64,000 nucleotides of DNA from Lachnospiraceae bacterium (GTDB taxonomy: Bacteria; Bacillota; Clostridia; Lachnospirales; Lachnospiraceae): positions 1 to 64,000 of the forward strand of contig JAAUZU010000040.1 in NCBI GenBank assembly GCA_014804445.1, given 5' to 3'. Under the pieces are notes generated by a model that had not been told where the DNA came from, did not search any database, and was given only the letters and a program-made list of their open reading frames with translations. Position numbers and translations under genes: made by a program. Numbering within the stretch: the stretch's first letter is position 1; each line of letters opens with the position of its first letter. Shown here one piece after another: positions 18,002 through 27,359 of this stretch.

Positions 18002-18283
18002 GTGACAGCAGAAGACAGAAAAATGCTTGCCCGTATCAACAAATACGCTGAGGAAGCCCTTGCCGACATCGACCCGCAGAAGGTACAGGTGGGCGCCCAA
18101 CTCGAAAAGCTGAAACCCGTCCTGTCGGAAATTGCCGGTGAGCAGGGCTGTTCCCTCGAAGATATCTTTATCCGCTATATGGATTTGCAGAGCGAGGCCG
18201 CCTGCCTGACCGACAGTAAAATGCGTGAGGAGTTCAAAGACGAATTCCAGTCGGAAGGCAGCCAGCCCTTTTTCTACCGATGA
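18002..18283 (+). CDS. Small hypothetical protein
   Basis: This 93-residue, acidic, soluble protein is largely helical by composition (TAEDRKMLARINKYAEEALADI...). It begins at GTG 18002 with AAAGGAG 8-9 bases upstream and is followed directly by a rho-independent terminator, so it is a real monocistronic gene. I do not recognise the family. It is divergent from the DUF1015-glgB operon. There are no Cys clusters, signal peptide or membrane segment. Confidence 0.75.
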   Translation: MTAEDRKMLARINKYAEEALADIDPQKVQVGAQLEKLKPVLSEIAGEQGCSLEDIFIRYMDLQSEAACLTDSKMREEFKDEFQSEGSQPFFYR

Positions 18284-18306
18284 ACCGGATTTAATCCGGT
18301 TCTTTT
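18283..18306 (+). terminator. Intrinsic terminator of the small hypothetical gene
   Basis: AACCGGAT and ATCCGGTT form an 8-bp stem with a 3-base loop, followed by CTTTTGTT. The stop codon of the convergent transglutaminase gene (18291) lies inside the stem, so the signal may serve both strands. Confidence 0.75.
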
Positions 18307-20894
18307 GTTGTCAGATAAATAACACCCATCCAGTAATAACCGTACAATTCTTCATCCTCTTTTAACCCTGCATAGACCTCCCGTGCGATTTTGGAAAAGG
18401 TTTCGTCATCCAGTCCGTATTCTGTCCGCAAAAGCGCTGTTCCGTCTTCGTTAATCAGCTCTGCAAGCTTCTCTCCGATTTCATCGTAGCCATAATACAT
18501 ATCATTCAGCCTGTAATACTCCCTGCGTCCGTTATTCGCCACGTAGTTGCGCATACAGCTATCCAACACATATTCACTGTCCTCGGTCAGGGTGCGTCTT
18601 CCCGCCTCGTCAGGCAGATTGAGAAGCGCATTGGATAAAAATTCATTGTCATTGTTTGTGACGTCCAGAATCTCCCATTCTCCATCGATTCTTACTTTGT
18701 TCCACGCATGCGGCAGATTGCCCTCCAGCGTGCCGGTCACCACGACACATTCCAGTCCCGCGGCATCCGCTAAAATCTTAAAGGCGCCCGCATAGCCTGC
18801 ACAGACACATCTGCCATTGATTAACGCACCGTAAGCAGTGAAGGAATCGTTAAATTCGCTGTCCACATACCTGTAATTGTGCTGCTCTGCATTTTCAAGC
18901 GCCGCCTCATCATACTCACAGGTATCGCAGAGGTACTGGTTGATGGCAAGTTCCTTCTCCAGTTCCGTCATGCCGGGTCTGATAATCAGAGAAATAATCT
19001 GCAGGGTCTTCTCTTTAATTTCCTCCTGCTTCACCTCATTGATCTCTGCCGTATCGTCATAAACCACCTTCACGGCCGTACCGTCTGCATTGGTTCTGTA
19101 GCCACTGATTCCCAAAATAAGGGGATTCTGGTAATATGCCTCCAAAAGGGAATCCGACAGAATATCCGGATCTGCCGCCTCCGGAAACGCTGAAACATCT
19201 ATAACAGACACGCCGGAAAGCATATTGATGGCAAGGTATTCCGAAAGCGCACTGTTTGCCGTGACTGCAAAATCCACCTGTCTGATTTTGGTGGAAACCT
19301 TTTCACTTGCTTCAAATTCCACATCGCGGTTCAGTACAATATCACCGGCGCGCTTCCTGAGCATATCTTCTCTTTCTTCAATATACTTTAAGTCCGCCTC
19401 CAGCCTGCTCTCGTCATAATCTACAATTTTCACCACGTCCTCAAAAGACGTTCCTTCAATCCGGTAAGGTATCTTCAAAACCTTGACATTTCTGCCCTCC
19501 AGATATTCACCGTTCTCATCGGTATAAATGTATCTGTCCTCGATTATCGTGGCATTTTCCGTGTCATAGTCAATCAATTTCATTGCCGTCGAGCCATCCG
19601 CCATGGTGACATAGCCATAAGGCGTTACATCTTCTACCTTTTCATAGCCGATTGTGCTGTAACCGTTTGCCCTCCATGTATTCCACGCAATCACCACCGG
19701 TATATTCTTCTGTATGTCCAGAATGTCCACCGGATTGCTCATCATGGAAGTGCCTTCCCTGCTCACTGCAACCACATAGAAAAAGCTCCTATTCTCTGTT
19801 TTGCAAACGGAAATCGGCTCCTCACCGTACTCCGCAATGCGGCTCTCCCTGCGCGCCTGGTCATACCAGTCTTCCTGTGCAACGAGATAGTTGGAGAAGA
19901 GGCTGTTTAAAATAATGGAGCCATACTCCGGCGCTTCCGACGTCCATTCCGTATCCTTCGTCACAGCCAGCGCACCCATAATACTGTCGTAGCCATGTGT
20001 TTCACTGTAATTCATGCGGCAGATAAAATATTCTTCTGCTCCCTCCACCTTTGTCCACGAAAGCTGCACCCTTCCATCATCGGTGTAAGTGCAAGTCAGC
20101 ACAGGCGTTTCCAAAAGTTCGCCGACAAACGACACAATCTGCACCTGCGGCGTATCCAGCTTTTCACCCGTCTCCAAATCAACATAGGAGGCGAGGTACA
20201 TGGTTCCCAGATTTCCCCAGTCTGTACCGGCATCCTTCGGGAAAAATTCCACATCATCATGCTCATACTTTCTCACCACATCCGTCCGCAGCCTGCTGAT
20301 GGATATCTGTCCCACCGGATAATTTGTGGGAGAAAGAATAATTGTCTTGTTTTCTTTGTCATATTCCCATTTGCTCGGTCCGATTTCATATTTCAGTTCC
20401 GGATCCGCATAGAGATTGAGGATTTCCGTCCAATATTCTACATCCAGTTTGTCCACATCAAAGCCCACGGGAACCACAATATCACTGCTTCTCGTAAGTC
20501 CCGTGATGGCCGGCCCATAGGTATAACCATAAGGAGACCTGCCGCCTTCGTGCTTTTCCCTTGTCATTTCCGCAAGGTATGTGCTGGTGACATAATTTTC
20601 TCCAAACTCCTCTTCGTCCGGCTTCTGCACGGTATCCTGCGTATCATTCTGCTGTCCGGCTCCGTCCGCAGACTCTCCCGTACCGGATGATCTGTCGGTA
20701 TCGGCTGCTCCCCTGCCGCCTTCGTCTCCCTCTGTTACAACTTCTCCTGCCGTTTTCACGCCGGCTCTTCCGACAAGCACACCGCCGCCGAAAATGCCCG
20801 CCACAAGCACAAGACAGAGCAGGATGGGAAGCAGGGCGCCTCCTTTTTTCTTCTTTTGTAAAATCAGTAAAAACAAATTATTTTCTATCTTCAT
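18291..20894 (-). CDS. Membrane-anchored transglutaminase-like protein
   Basis: The 867-residue protein has one N-terminal membrane helix (about 20-45), a Gly/Asp-rich spacer, and a long extracellular region with a fibronectin-like segment (VLTCTYTDDGRVQLSWTKVEGAEEYFICR). A C-terminal transglutaminase-like fold has the expected triad: Cys in GRCVCAGYAGAFK, His in NLPHAWNKV and Asp in WEILDVTNND. It may cross-link or cleave cell-surface proteins or peptidoglycan peptides. It overlaps the preceding anti-sigma-like gene by 17 bases, tying it to the sigma-factor operon. ATG preceded by GGAGGGAATGTGA. Confidence 0.88.
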   Translation of the reverse strand: MKIENNLFLLILQKKKKGGALLPILLCLVLVAGIFGGGVLVGRAGVKTAGEVVTEGDEGGRGAADTDRSSGTGESADGAGQQNDTQDTVQKPDEEEFGENYVTSTYLAEMTREKHEGGRSPYGYTYGPAITGLTRSSDIVVPVGFDVDKLDVEYWTEILNLYADPELKYEIGPSKWEYDKENKTIILSPTNYPVGQISISRLRTDVVRKYEHDDVEFFPKDAGTDWGNLGTMYLASYVDLETGEKLDTPQVQIVSFVGELLETPVLTCTYTDDGRVQLSWTKVEGAEEYFICRMNYSETHGYDSIMGALAVTKDTEWTSEAPEYGSIILNSLFSNYLVAQEDWYDQARRESRIAEYGEEPISVCKTENRSFFYVVAVSREGTSMMSNPVDILDIQKNIPVVIAWNTWRANGYSTIGYEKVEDVTPYGYVTMADGSTAMKLIDYDTENATIIEDRYIYTDENGEYLEGRNVKVLKIPYRIEGTSFEDVVKIVDYDESRLEADLKYIEEREDMLRKRAGDIVLNRDVEFEASEKVSTKIRQVDFAVTANSALSEYLAINMLSGVSVIDVSAFPEAADPDILSDSLLEAYYQNPLILGISGYRTNADGTAVKVVYDDTAEINEVKQEEIKEKTLQIISLIIRPGMTELEKELAINQYLCDTCEYDEAALENAEQHNYRYVDSEFNDSFTAYGALINGRCVCAGYAGAFKILADAAGLECVVVTGTLEGNLPHAWNKVRIDGEWEILDVTNNDNEFLSNALLNLPDEAGRRTLTEDSEYVLDSCMRNYVANNGRREYYRLNDMYYGYDEIGEKLAELINEDGTALLRTEYGLDDETFSKIAREVYAGLKEDEELYGYYWMGVIYLTTKEPD

Positions 20895-21423
20895 TCACAT
20901 TCCCTCCATTTTGAAGCAGTAATCTCATATCTTCCCGAAACATTTCCAAATCCTCTGTCCTGCTGCTGACAACTGTATATCCGGCTTCATCGCCAAACGC
21001 CGCTATATAGCCGCTGTCTTTCTGCACAAATTTCACCTGTATACCTTCCAGTTCTTCCGTCCATGCATCTTCCTGCAAAAACTCAACCGGCAGAACCGCC
21101 GTCTGCTGCTGTACGGTTTCCCCCTCACTTTTCGGCATATCCGCGGCACTTCCCAGATAAGGCTGAACCGGCGTCTCTAAACCCTTCGTGGACGTTTTCT
21201 GCCACAGCGGAAAACTCAGTACAACAACTGCGAAGGCTGCCGCTGCCACAGTCGGCAGATAAATTTTTCTGCGCAGCCTTTGCCGTTTCTGCTTTCCTTC
21301 CTCTGCCGCTGTTTTTTCTTTGGTAAGCGCCACCAGTTCTGCGGGCGCATGTACATGTCTCAGTTCTGCTTTATATGGTTCACAGCCGTCCCATACGTAG
21401 TCCGGCTCTTTTTGTTGACTCAT
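20878..21423 (-). CDS. Putative anti-sigma factor, single-pass membrane protein
   Basis: The 181-residue protein has a charged N-terminal cytosolic part (about 1-55), one membrane helix (IYLPTVAAAAFAVVVLSFPLW, about 54-74) and an extracytoplasmic C-terminal domain. No zinc-binding HxxxCxxC motif is seen. Its start overlaps the sigma-factor stop by 4 bases, the usual arrangement of an ECF sigma and its membrane anti-sigma partner; the role is inferred from this position. The family is not otherwise recognised. Confidence 0.65.
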   Translation of the reverse strand: MSQQKEPDYVWDGCEPYKAELRHVHAPAELVALTKEKTAAEEGKQKRQRLRRKIYLPTVAAAAFAVVVLSFPLWQKTSTKGLETPVQPYLGSAADMPKSEGETVQQQTAVLPVEFLQEDAWTEELEGIQVKFVQKDSGYIAAFGDEAGYTVVSSRTEDLEMFREDMRLLLQNGGNVNEDRK

Positions 21424-21929
21424 GGCTTCTCTCCCTCCAGCTTCATTTTTAATATCTCCCGCGCCCTGTAGATGCGGGACTTTACTGTGGATTCTTTTTC
21501 TCCCAGAAGCTTTCCTATCTGCGCAATGCTCATTTCCTCATAGTAAAACAGATACACGACGCTGCGGTATTTTTCCGGCAGTTCCCTCACCGCCAGCAAA
21601 ACCGGCGAATCTGCATTTTCTACCGCCTCATAAGCGTTCGCCGTCCTCTCATCAGACTGCTCTTGCTCGGACTTTTCCACGGAAGCCACCTTCCTGTTCC
21701 AAAAGCTTCCCTTCTGTTTTTTCGCACAGTTAATCGTCACCCTGATTAGCCACGCCTTTAAATGCTCTTCACTTGCTATTCTGTCGCGGTAACGGACCAG
21801 CCGCAGAAACACCTCCTGAAAAATATCCTGTGCATCCTCCCTGTTTCCCGTCTCATTTACCGCTATCCGGTAAACCATATCCGCATATTTATCTATGATT
21901 TCATCCGTCTTAAGCCTTAGTGCGCCCAT
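21420..21929 (-). CDS. ECF-type RNA polymerase sigma factor
   Basis: This 169-residue protein has sigma region 2 (YADMVYRIAVNETGNREDAQDIFQEVFLRL, residues 15-45) and region 4 (LPEKYRSVVYLFYYEEMSIAQIGKLLGEKESTVKSRIYRARE, about 118-160). The length fits the ECF group. It is first in an operon with a membrane protein and a transglutaminase, suggesting an envelope-signal response. Its own promoter (21986-22014) is sigma-A-like. Targets cannot be read. Confidence 0.92.
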   Translation of the reverse strand: MGALRLKTDEIIDKYADMVYRIAVNETGNREDAQDIFQEVFLRLVRYRDRIASEEHLKAWLIRVTINCAKKQKGSFWNRKVASVEKSEQEQSDERTANAYEAVENADSPVLLAVRELPEKYRSVVYLFYYEEMSIAQIGKLLGEKESTVKSRIYRAREILKMKLEGEKP

Positions 21930-21985
21930 GTATTTTCTCCCGATAGTCCCTGTCTTAATTCCGGCCTTCCTTACTCTCTGACAAA

Positions 21986-22014
21986 ATTATATCCTATCGC
22001 AAGAATGTTTCCAA
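21986..22014 (-). promoter_or_regulatory. Promoter of the ECF sigma operon
   Basis: On the minus strand TTGGAA (22014-22009), a 17-base spacer and TATAAT (21991-21986). The -10 lies about 60 bases upstream of the sigma-factor ATG. Confidence 0.65.
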
Positions 22015-22025
22015 CTCTTTTCTTT

Positions 22026-23327
22026 CTACTGATGCATCTTACCGTTTGCAAGAATGTTCTCCGCTACTTCCATCGTCGATTCAAATTTGTCGGGAAACGC
22101 TGTCACAATCATGACAGAAAAATAATTTTCATCGGTAATCAAAAACATGGCCCCTTCATTTTTGGATTCTTCATATTCGGCCATAAAGGTGAATATCATT
22201 GCCTCCCCCAGACAGGTACTTCCGTAGTATTCTATCTTCATATCTTCCATATCATATCCGGTGCTTTCCTGAAAATCTGCCATATATTGGTCTATTGCTT
22301 CCTGACTTGACAGCATTTCCGTAATGTCCAACCTGTCAAGTCCCATATATTCACGCGTTATGCTGATTCCACAGCCCGCTTCTGCCACAGAACCGCCCGG
22401 CGCATAAGAGTTCACTTCATAGCCGTAGCTGTAATCCGCTTCCCAATCCTTCGGTATCTCAAACACTAAATACCCTGTGGAAACTCTTCTGGTATCGGGA
22501 ACACCGGCAGCAATAAAATCGTCCAGCTTTTTCTGTGCCTCTTTTGCATCCCAGGCAATGTCAAAGTCATAAAATTCCTCCAGCTCCGCCAGCATTTTTT
22601 CCATGTCGTCTGCTGCATCCATCATATTGATTTCCACTTCCACAAGCACCTTCTCATCACCGACCTTCGTCAGATAATAGGTACAGTATACCGGTATGTA
22701 AGAATCGGTCCACCTGTCATAGTAACAGTATTTTGCCACACACCTTGCCCCATTTTCGGTTGTCTCGATTTTTGACAGCTCCAAATCATACATTTCAGTA
22801 CGATAAAATTCATCGTAGTTCATTTCTACGTCAAACGCAAGATCTTCCTCAAGCGTATGCTCATCATCATCCCACCGCAGATAGGGAGCCAAAGTCACCT
22901 TCATATTCACTCCGCGGCTGTCGGCATATCCGGAATTTTCATTCACACTGGCATAATCTCCAACAGGGAGAAATATTTTCAATTCCTTTTCCTCGGTTAT
23001 GCCTCTATACTCGTCCGGCTTCAAAATCAAAGTCTCACATTTCAGATAAGAAAAGCCGTCATACTTCTCATCAAAATCGCCGCCCAGCCTGACGCCCGAA
23101 GAAGAGGCTGCGTCCTCCTTTTCTCCTGTCTCCTGTCTGTTCTCCCCGTTTCCGGCTTCCTCTCTGCTGCCCTCGGTTCTATCTTCCTTCTGTCCTTTTT
23201 CCTTCTCTATTTCGTCTTCAGACTGTTTCGGGTTATCACGGCCTGTTTCAACCGCTTCCTTCCCGCAAGCGCCCATTGACAATGCTGTTATCGCTGCCAG
23301 AAGCAGCAAAATCAATCTCTTTTTCAA
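22026..23327 (-). CDS. Predicted lipoprotein of unknown function
   Basis: The 433-residue protein starts at TTG 23327, chosen because AAAGGAG lies 6 bases upstream; the longer in-frame reading adds residues before the signal peptide. The signal (KKRLILLLLAAITALSMGAC) ends in a lipobox-like GAC with Cys near residue 21. A Lys/Glu/Asp-rich linker follows (about 25-75), then a globular domain. A C-terminal part (about 290-433) resembles secreted alpha/beta domains seen in DcrB/PsbP-like lipoproteins, but I cannot name the family. It has its own promoter and lies just upstream of the ECF sigma operon. Confidence 0.75.
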   Translation of the reverse strand: MKKRLILLLLAAITALSMGACGKEAVETGRDNPKQSEDEIEKEKGQKEDRTEGSREEAGNGENRQETGEKEDAASSSGVRLGGDFDEKYDGFSYLKCETLILKPDEYRGITEEKELKIFLPVGDYASVNENSGYADSRGVNMKVTLAPYLRWDDDEHTLEEDLAFDVEMNYDEFYRTEMYDLELSKIETTENGARCVAKYCYYDRWTDSYIPVYCTYYLTKVGDEKVLVEVEINMMDAADDMEKMLAELEEFYDFDIAWDAKEAQKKLDDFIAAGVPDTRRVSTGYLVFEIPKDWEADYSYGYEVNSYAPGGSVAEAGCGISITREYMGLDRLDITEMLSSQEAIDQYMADFQESTGYDMEDMKIEYYGSTCLGEAMIFTFMAEYEESKNEGAMFLITDENYFSVMIVTAFPDKFESTMEVAENILANGKMHQ

Positions 23328-23362
23328 ACTTTCTCCTTTCTCCGCCCGGCGGTTAAACACAG

Positions 23363-23392
23363 TTTATATAAGAAATACCCCTGAGGGTTCAA
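23363..23392 (-). promoter_or_regulatory. Candidate promoter of the lipoprotein gene
   Basis: On the minus strand TTGAAC (23392-23387), an 18-base spacer and TATAAA (23368-23363), about 35 bases before the TTG start. Confidence 0.45.
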
Positions 23393-23429
23393 AAAGGTTG
23401 CATAATTTAAAAAAATTTTTTTATAAAAA

Positions 23430-23481
23430 CAAAAAACACATACCAAAGCGCCTCGTTTTTAACCAAGACGCCTGATATGTG
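23430..23481 (-). terminator. Intrinsic terminator of serC-serA
   Basis: On the minus strand CACATA and TATGTG close an interrupted stem that also pairs GGCGTCT with GAGGCGC-type sequence, and the 3' side runs into TTTTTTGTTTTT. It lies about 40 bases past the serA stop. Confidence 0.6.
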
Positions 23482-23518
23482 CTTTATTTTTCTGTCTATC
23501 CCATGATACTGTCAGAGC

Positions 23519-24682
23519 TTATTTTACCACTCTGACACGGAACACGCCGTCTATTGCGCTGAGCTTCTCCACAATATCGGCTGTCGCCGGGCTTTCCACG
23601 TCCAACATGGTATATGCAACCTCTCCTCTGGACTTATTCATCATATCGCTGATATTGATACCGATTTCACCAAAGCATCCTGTAAATTTGGTAATCATAT
23701 TTGCAATATTTTTATGGAATATAGCGATTCTGCCCGCATTGGTGCAGACGCCCATGTCGCAGTTCGGATAGTTTACACTGTTTTTGATGGTGCCGTTTTC
23801 CAGATACTCCATCATTTCTTTCACTGCCATAACCGCACAGTTATCCTCTGACTCCTCTGTGGAGGCACCAAGGTGGGGAATCACAATACAACCCTTTTTG
23901 CCTGCAGTCACCGGATTGGGGAAATCCGTCACATATTTGCGTATCTTGCTGGCATCCAAAGCTTCCAGAACGTCTTGTTCCTTGACAAGTAAATCCCTTG
24001 CAAAATTTAAGAGAACCACATCATCCTTCATCATATCAATGGCTGCCTTATCAATCATTCCCTTGGTGGAATCCAGAAGCGGCACATGAATGGTGATATA
24101 GTCGCAGGTTTTGTAGATATCCTCCACATTAATCACATGCTTTACATCCCTGCTTAAGCTCCACGCCGCATCCACGGACAGATACGGATCGTAGCCATAT
24201 ACTTCCATGCCGAAATGTCTTGCAATGTTGGCAACCTTGACGCCGATTGCACCCAGACCGATAATGCCTAATTTTTTGCCGTCAAGCTCCGTGCCCGCAA
24301 AATTTTTCTTTTCCTTTTCCGCGGCTTTTGCAATATTTTCATCGGAAGCATTTTCTTTGACCCATTCGATTCCACCTGTCACATCCCTTGCGGCAAGCAG
24401 CATACCGGCTATCACCAGTTCCTTCACGCCGTTGGCATTCGCACCGGGAGTATTGAATACGACGATGCCCTTCTCCGCACAGCGCTCCAACGGTATGTTG
24501 TTGACGCCTGCCCCAGCCCTCGCCACTGCGAGAAGACCGTCGGGAAGTTCCGTCTCGTGCATGGAAGCGCTTCTGACTAACACGCCCTGCGCCTCCGCCA
24601 TATTGTCAGTTTTCTGGTATCCTTCTGTAAATTTAGATAACCCCACCTGTGAAATGGGATTCATACAATAATATTGAAACAT
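23519..24682 (-). CDS. serA: D-3-phosphoglycerate dehydrogenase
   Basis: This 387-residue NAD-dependent enzyme oxidises 3-phosphoglycerate in the first step of serine synthesis. It has the Rossmann motif LGIIGLGAIGVKVANIA near 140, the catalytic Arg (NFARDLLV), Glu and His (VIPHLGASTEES) of the 2-hydroxyacid dehydrogenases, and a C-terminal ACT-like domain (about 315-387). It belongs to the short type lacking the intervening domain. ATG 24682 has GGAAAGGGG upstream. It lies 35 bases after serC and forms one operon with it. Confidence 0.94.
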   Translation of the reverse strand: MFQYYCMNPISQVGLSKFTEGYQKTDNMAEAQGVLVRSASMHETELPDGLLAVARAGAGVNNIPLERCAEKGIVVFNTPGANANGVKELVIAGMLLAARDVTGGIEWVKENASDENIAKAAEKEKKNFAGTELDGKKLGIIGLGAIGVKVANIARHFGMEVYGYDPYLSVDAAWSLSRDVKHVINVEDIYKTCDYITIHVPLLDSTKGMIDKAAIDMMKDDVVLLNFARDLLVKEQDVLEALDASKIRKYVTDFPNPVTAGKKGCIVIPHLGASTEESEDNCAVMAVKEMMEYLENGTIKNSVNYPNCDMGVCTNAGRIAIFHKNIANMITKFTGCFGEIGINISDMMNKSRGEVAYTMLDVESPATADIVEKLSAIDGVFRVRVVK

Positions 24683-24717
24683 TTTGATGCCCCTTTCCTG
24701 CATGATGCAGATTTTTC

Positions 24718-25803
24718 TTATGCCTCTGTATGATTCTTTTCAAATTCCTTCATAAAAGCAACCAGCTTTTCAACGCCCTCTATCGGCATTGCATTGTAAA
24801 TGCTGGCACGCATGCCGCCCACGCTTCTGTGTCCTTTTAAGTTCACAAAACCTGCCGCTGCGGCTTCCTTGACAAACTCCGCGTCAAGCTCTTCGCTGCC
24901 GGTCACAAAAGGCACATTCATCAGGGAGCGGTCTTCCTTTCTGACAGTTCCTTTGAAAAGATTGCTCTCGTCGAGATAATCGTAGAGAATCTTTGCCTTT
25001 TTCTCATTGTACTCCTTCATTGCCGCAAGTCCGCCCTGCTTTTTCAGCCACTGGAACACCTTGCCGCAGATATAGATGCCGTATGCCGGCGGCGTATTAT
25101 ACAGGGACTCGTTGTCCGCATGTATTTTATATTTGAACATGGTAGGCGTGCCGGGAAGCACATCCTCCGTGATTAAATCCTCTCTGATAATCACAATAAC
25201 CACACCGGCAGGTCCGATATTCTTCTGCACACCGCCATAGATAAGACCATATTTTGTCACATCTACCGGCTCTGACAAAAAGCAGGAAGAAACATCTGCC
25301 ACCAGAGTCTTGCCCTTTGTATTGGGAAGCGTTTTAAATTTCGTGCCGTAAATCGTATTGTTTTCACAGATATAGACATAGTCTGCATCTTCGCTGATGG
25401 GAAGGTCTGAGCAGTCAGGTATGTAGGAAAAAGTCTCATCCTCGCTGCTGGCAATCTTGTTCGCCTTGCCGTAGAGCGCTGCCTCCTGATATGCCTTTTT
25501 TGCCCACTGTCCGGTTACGATGTAATCGGCAACCTTGTTCTTCATCAGATTCATGGGAATCATGGCAAACTGGGAACTTGCGCCGCCCTGCAGAAAGAGC
25601 ACCTTATAGTTGTCGGGAATCTGCATCAATTCCCGTAAATCTGCTTCCGCATCTTTGATAATCTTATCATAAACCTTGGAACGGTGGCTCATCTCCATAA
25701 CGGACATGCCACTGCCCTGATAGTCAAGCATTTCTGCTGCTGCTTCTTTCAATACTTCTTCAGGCAATACTGCCGGACCTGCTGAAAAATTATAAACTCG
25801 CAC
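24718..25803 (-). CDS. serC: Phosphoserine aminotransferase
   Basis: This 361-residue PLP enzyme converts 3-phosphohydroxypyruvate and glutamate to phosphoserine. It opens [17 protein letters not shown] and has the PLP-lysine segment [14 protein letters not shown] near 190, [13 protein letters not shown] near 75 and the family's [15 protein letters not shown] near 330. The start is GTG at 25803 with GAGGAGG 7 bases upstream. It is first in the operon with serA. A serB-like phosphatase is not in the window. Confidence 0.95.
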   Translation of the reverse strand: MRVYNFSAGPAVLPEEVLKEAAAEMLDYQGSGMSVMEMSHRSKVYDKIIKDAEADLRELMQIPDNYKVLFLQGGASSQFAMIPMNLMKNKVADYIVTGQWAKKAYQEAALYGKANKIASSEDETFSYIPDCSDLPISEDADYVYICENNTIYGTKFKTLPNTKGKTLVADVSSCFLSEPVDVTKYGLIYGGVQKNIGPAGVVIVIIREDLITEDVLPGTPTMFKYKIHADNESLYNTPPAYGIYICGKVFQWLKKQGGLAAMKEYNEKKAKILYDYLDESNLFKGTVRKEDRSLMNVPFVTGSEELDAEFVKEAAAAGFVNLKGHRSVGGMRASIYNAMPIEGVEKLVAFMKEFEKNHTEA

Positions 25804-25859
25804 GTTTATACCTCCTCATAATCGTATGCGCCCACTTTGTGCTTTAGGCATTCCTATAC

Positions 25860-25888
25860 ATTTTAAACGCTGATTTCACTTTAGTCAA
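25860..25888 (-). promoter_or_regulatory. Promoter of serC-serA
   Basis: On the minus strand TTGACT (25888-25883), a 17-base spacer and TAAAAT (25865-25860), about 55 bases before the serC GTG. Confidence 0.65.
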
Positions 25889-25948
25889 CTGCATTGTTAA
25901 ATTTTTTCAATCCTTTGCCAAAATACGACAGCAAAACCATCACTGCCA

Positions 25949-27334
25949 TCAGTAAAACATGACCACCGGAACGCCGATTTCCAACATGTCATACAGCGTT
26001 GCCATCACCGCAGGCGGCACGTTGATACAGCCATGGGAACCGTTCGTCTTATATATCTTTCCGCCAAAGCTCCCTCTCCACGAAGCATCATGAATCCCAA
26101 TGCCCCCGTTGACAGGCGCCCAGTATTTTACAAAAGATTCATAGTCCGGTCCCCGCAGGATGCGATTCCGCTGCATGGCATACACAAAATTGACACCCGA
26201 AGGCGTTTTATGCCCGCCGCTGATGCTTCCGGTGACAACGTCAGTCTCTAAAAGGAGCTCTCCTTCTTCGTAGTAATAAAGCCTCTGCTCCGTCATATCG
26301 ACTTCCACATAGGTGTCACCAATATCGTCCCTGCCGCGCACCCGCGCTTCCATTTCATAGGCGGGAATGTGTACCTCGTCCGCATGTTCCGAAAGCGCCT
26401 GCATTAAATATGCGATTTCCGCCTCCCTGTCAATTTTGTTTCCGTAAGTGCCTCCCTCCACCGTCACAACTTCGCCTCTGGTGGATTGAAAACTTCTTGC
26501 GCTTCCCAAAGTATCATATTCCTGACAGAGAGAATCTATGAACGCTTCCACAGCCTCTTCATTCAAAACAAGATTGCCTGCGTCGTCTAAAAGAAACCTG
26601 CCGCCGGCATCTAATGCAATAAAACCACTGATCATTTCCGGTGTCAGGGGCACCTTTTCATCGCCCATGTCGTATACAATACTGCAGTTTTGAAATGCCT
26701 CTACCTTTTCCCAAAGCGCAAGCGTCTCGTACATTTCCTCCGTGTAAGGCAAGTCCTCATAACAGCCCGATATATCCACAAAGTCTTTTCCCTGCTGCAG
26801 CGCATCCGAAACCGTGCTGCACACCAAATCAAAGTTCAGGACATGCTTTCTGCCATCAAACAGCTCATAACCGTCTTTCCTGCGGATTTCCACGATTTCA
26901 CTAAGCGCTTCATCCGCCGGTGCAAGCCTGTCTGCCAATAAATCCCGCAGCACCTCTTCTTCAAAAAGCAACTCTGGCATAAGGGAAGTATGTCCGCCGC
27001 CGAAAAGAGCGGTAATCCACAAAAAAGGATTCTGCCTGCTCTTCAGCTTTTTTAATTGACCGGTATAGTCAATATTGACTGCAATATCCGCATAGGAAAT
27101 TGTAAACTGCACCCCTTCGTCACCTTGTACCAGAATACTGTCGTAAGGATACAGCTCCTTTAGTTCTTTATTTACCTCTTCTGCCGTTTTACCCGTACAG
27201 TATATACCGTTGATAAAGGTGCCCGGCGCAAAACGCTTCCGATAGCAGACCCCTATCCCGATATATAAAACAATCCCCAGACAAATCCCTGCCAGTACGA
27301 AAAAACGCACAATGGTCTTTATCCTTTTCCTCAT
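25949..27334 (-). CDS. L,D-transpeptidase (YkuD) with N-terminal membrane anchor
   Basis: The 461-residue protein has one N-terminal membrane helix (about 9-28), a PG_binding_4-type region repeated in the middle (about 40-310) and a C-terminal YkuD domain. The active-site motif is SHGCINVPP near 437-445, with upstream HKTPSGVNF and GIGIHDASW. It would form 3-3 cross-links or attach or trim peptidoglycan outside the membrane. It starts 25 bases after ilvB with a weak ribosome site, so readthrough from the branched-chain operon is likely, although the functions are unrelated. Confidence 0.92.
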   Translation of the reverse strand: MRKRIKTIVRFFVLAGICLGIVLYIGIGVCYRKRFAPGTFINGIYCTGKTAEEVNKELKELYPYDSILVQGDEGVQFTISYADIAVNIDYTGQLKKLKSRQNPFLWITALFGGGHTSLMPELLFEEEVLRDLLADRLAPADEALSEIVEIRRKDGYELFDGRKHVLNFDLVCSTVSDALQQGKDFVDISGCYEDLPYTEEMYETLALWEKVEAFQNCSIVYDMGDEKVPLTPEMISGFIALDAGGRFLLDDAGNLVLNEEAVEAFIDSLCQEYDTLGSARSFQSTRGEVVTVEGGTYGNKIDREAEIAYLMQALSEHADEVHIPAYEMEARVRGRDDIGDTYVEVDMTEQRLYYYEEGELLLETDVVTGSISGGHKTPSGVNFVYAMQRNRILRGPDYESFVKYWAPVNGGIGIHDASWRGSFGGKIYKTNGSHGCINVPPAVMATLYDMLEIGVPVVMFY

Positions 27335-27359
27335 ATGTTCTTATGCCACTTTCGTCTTT

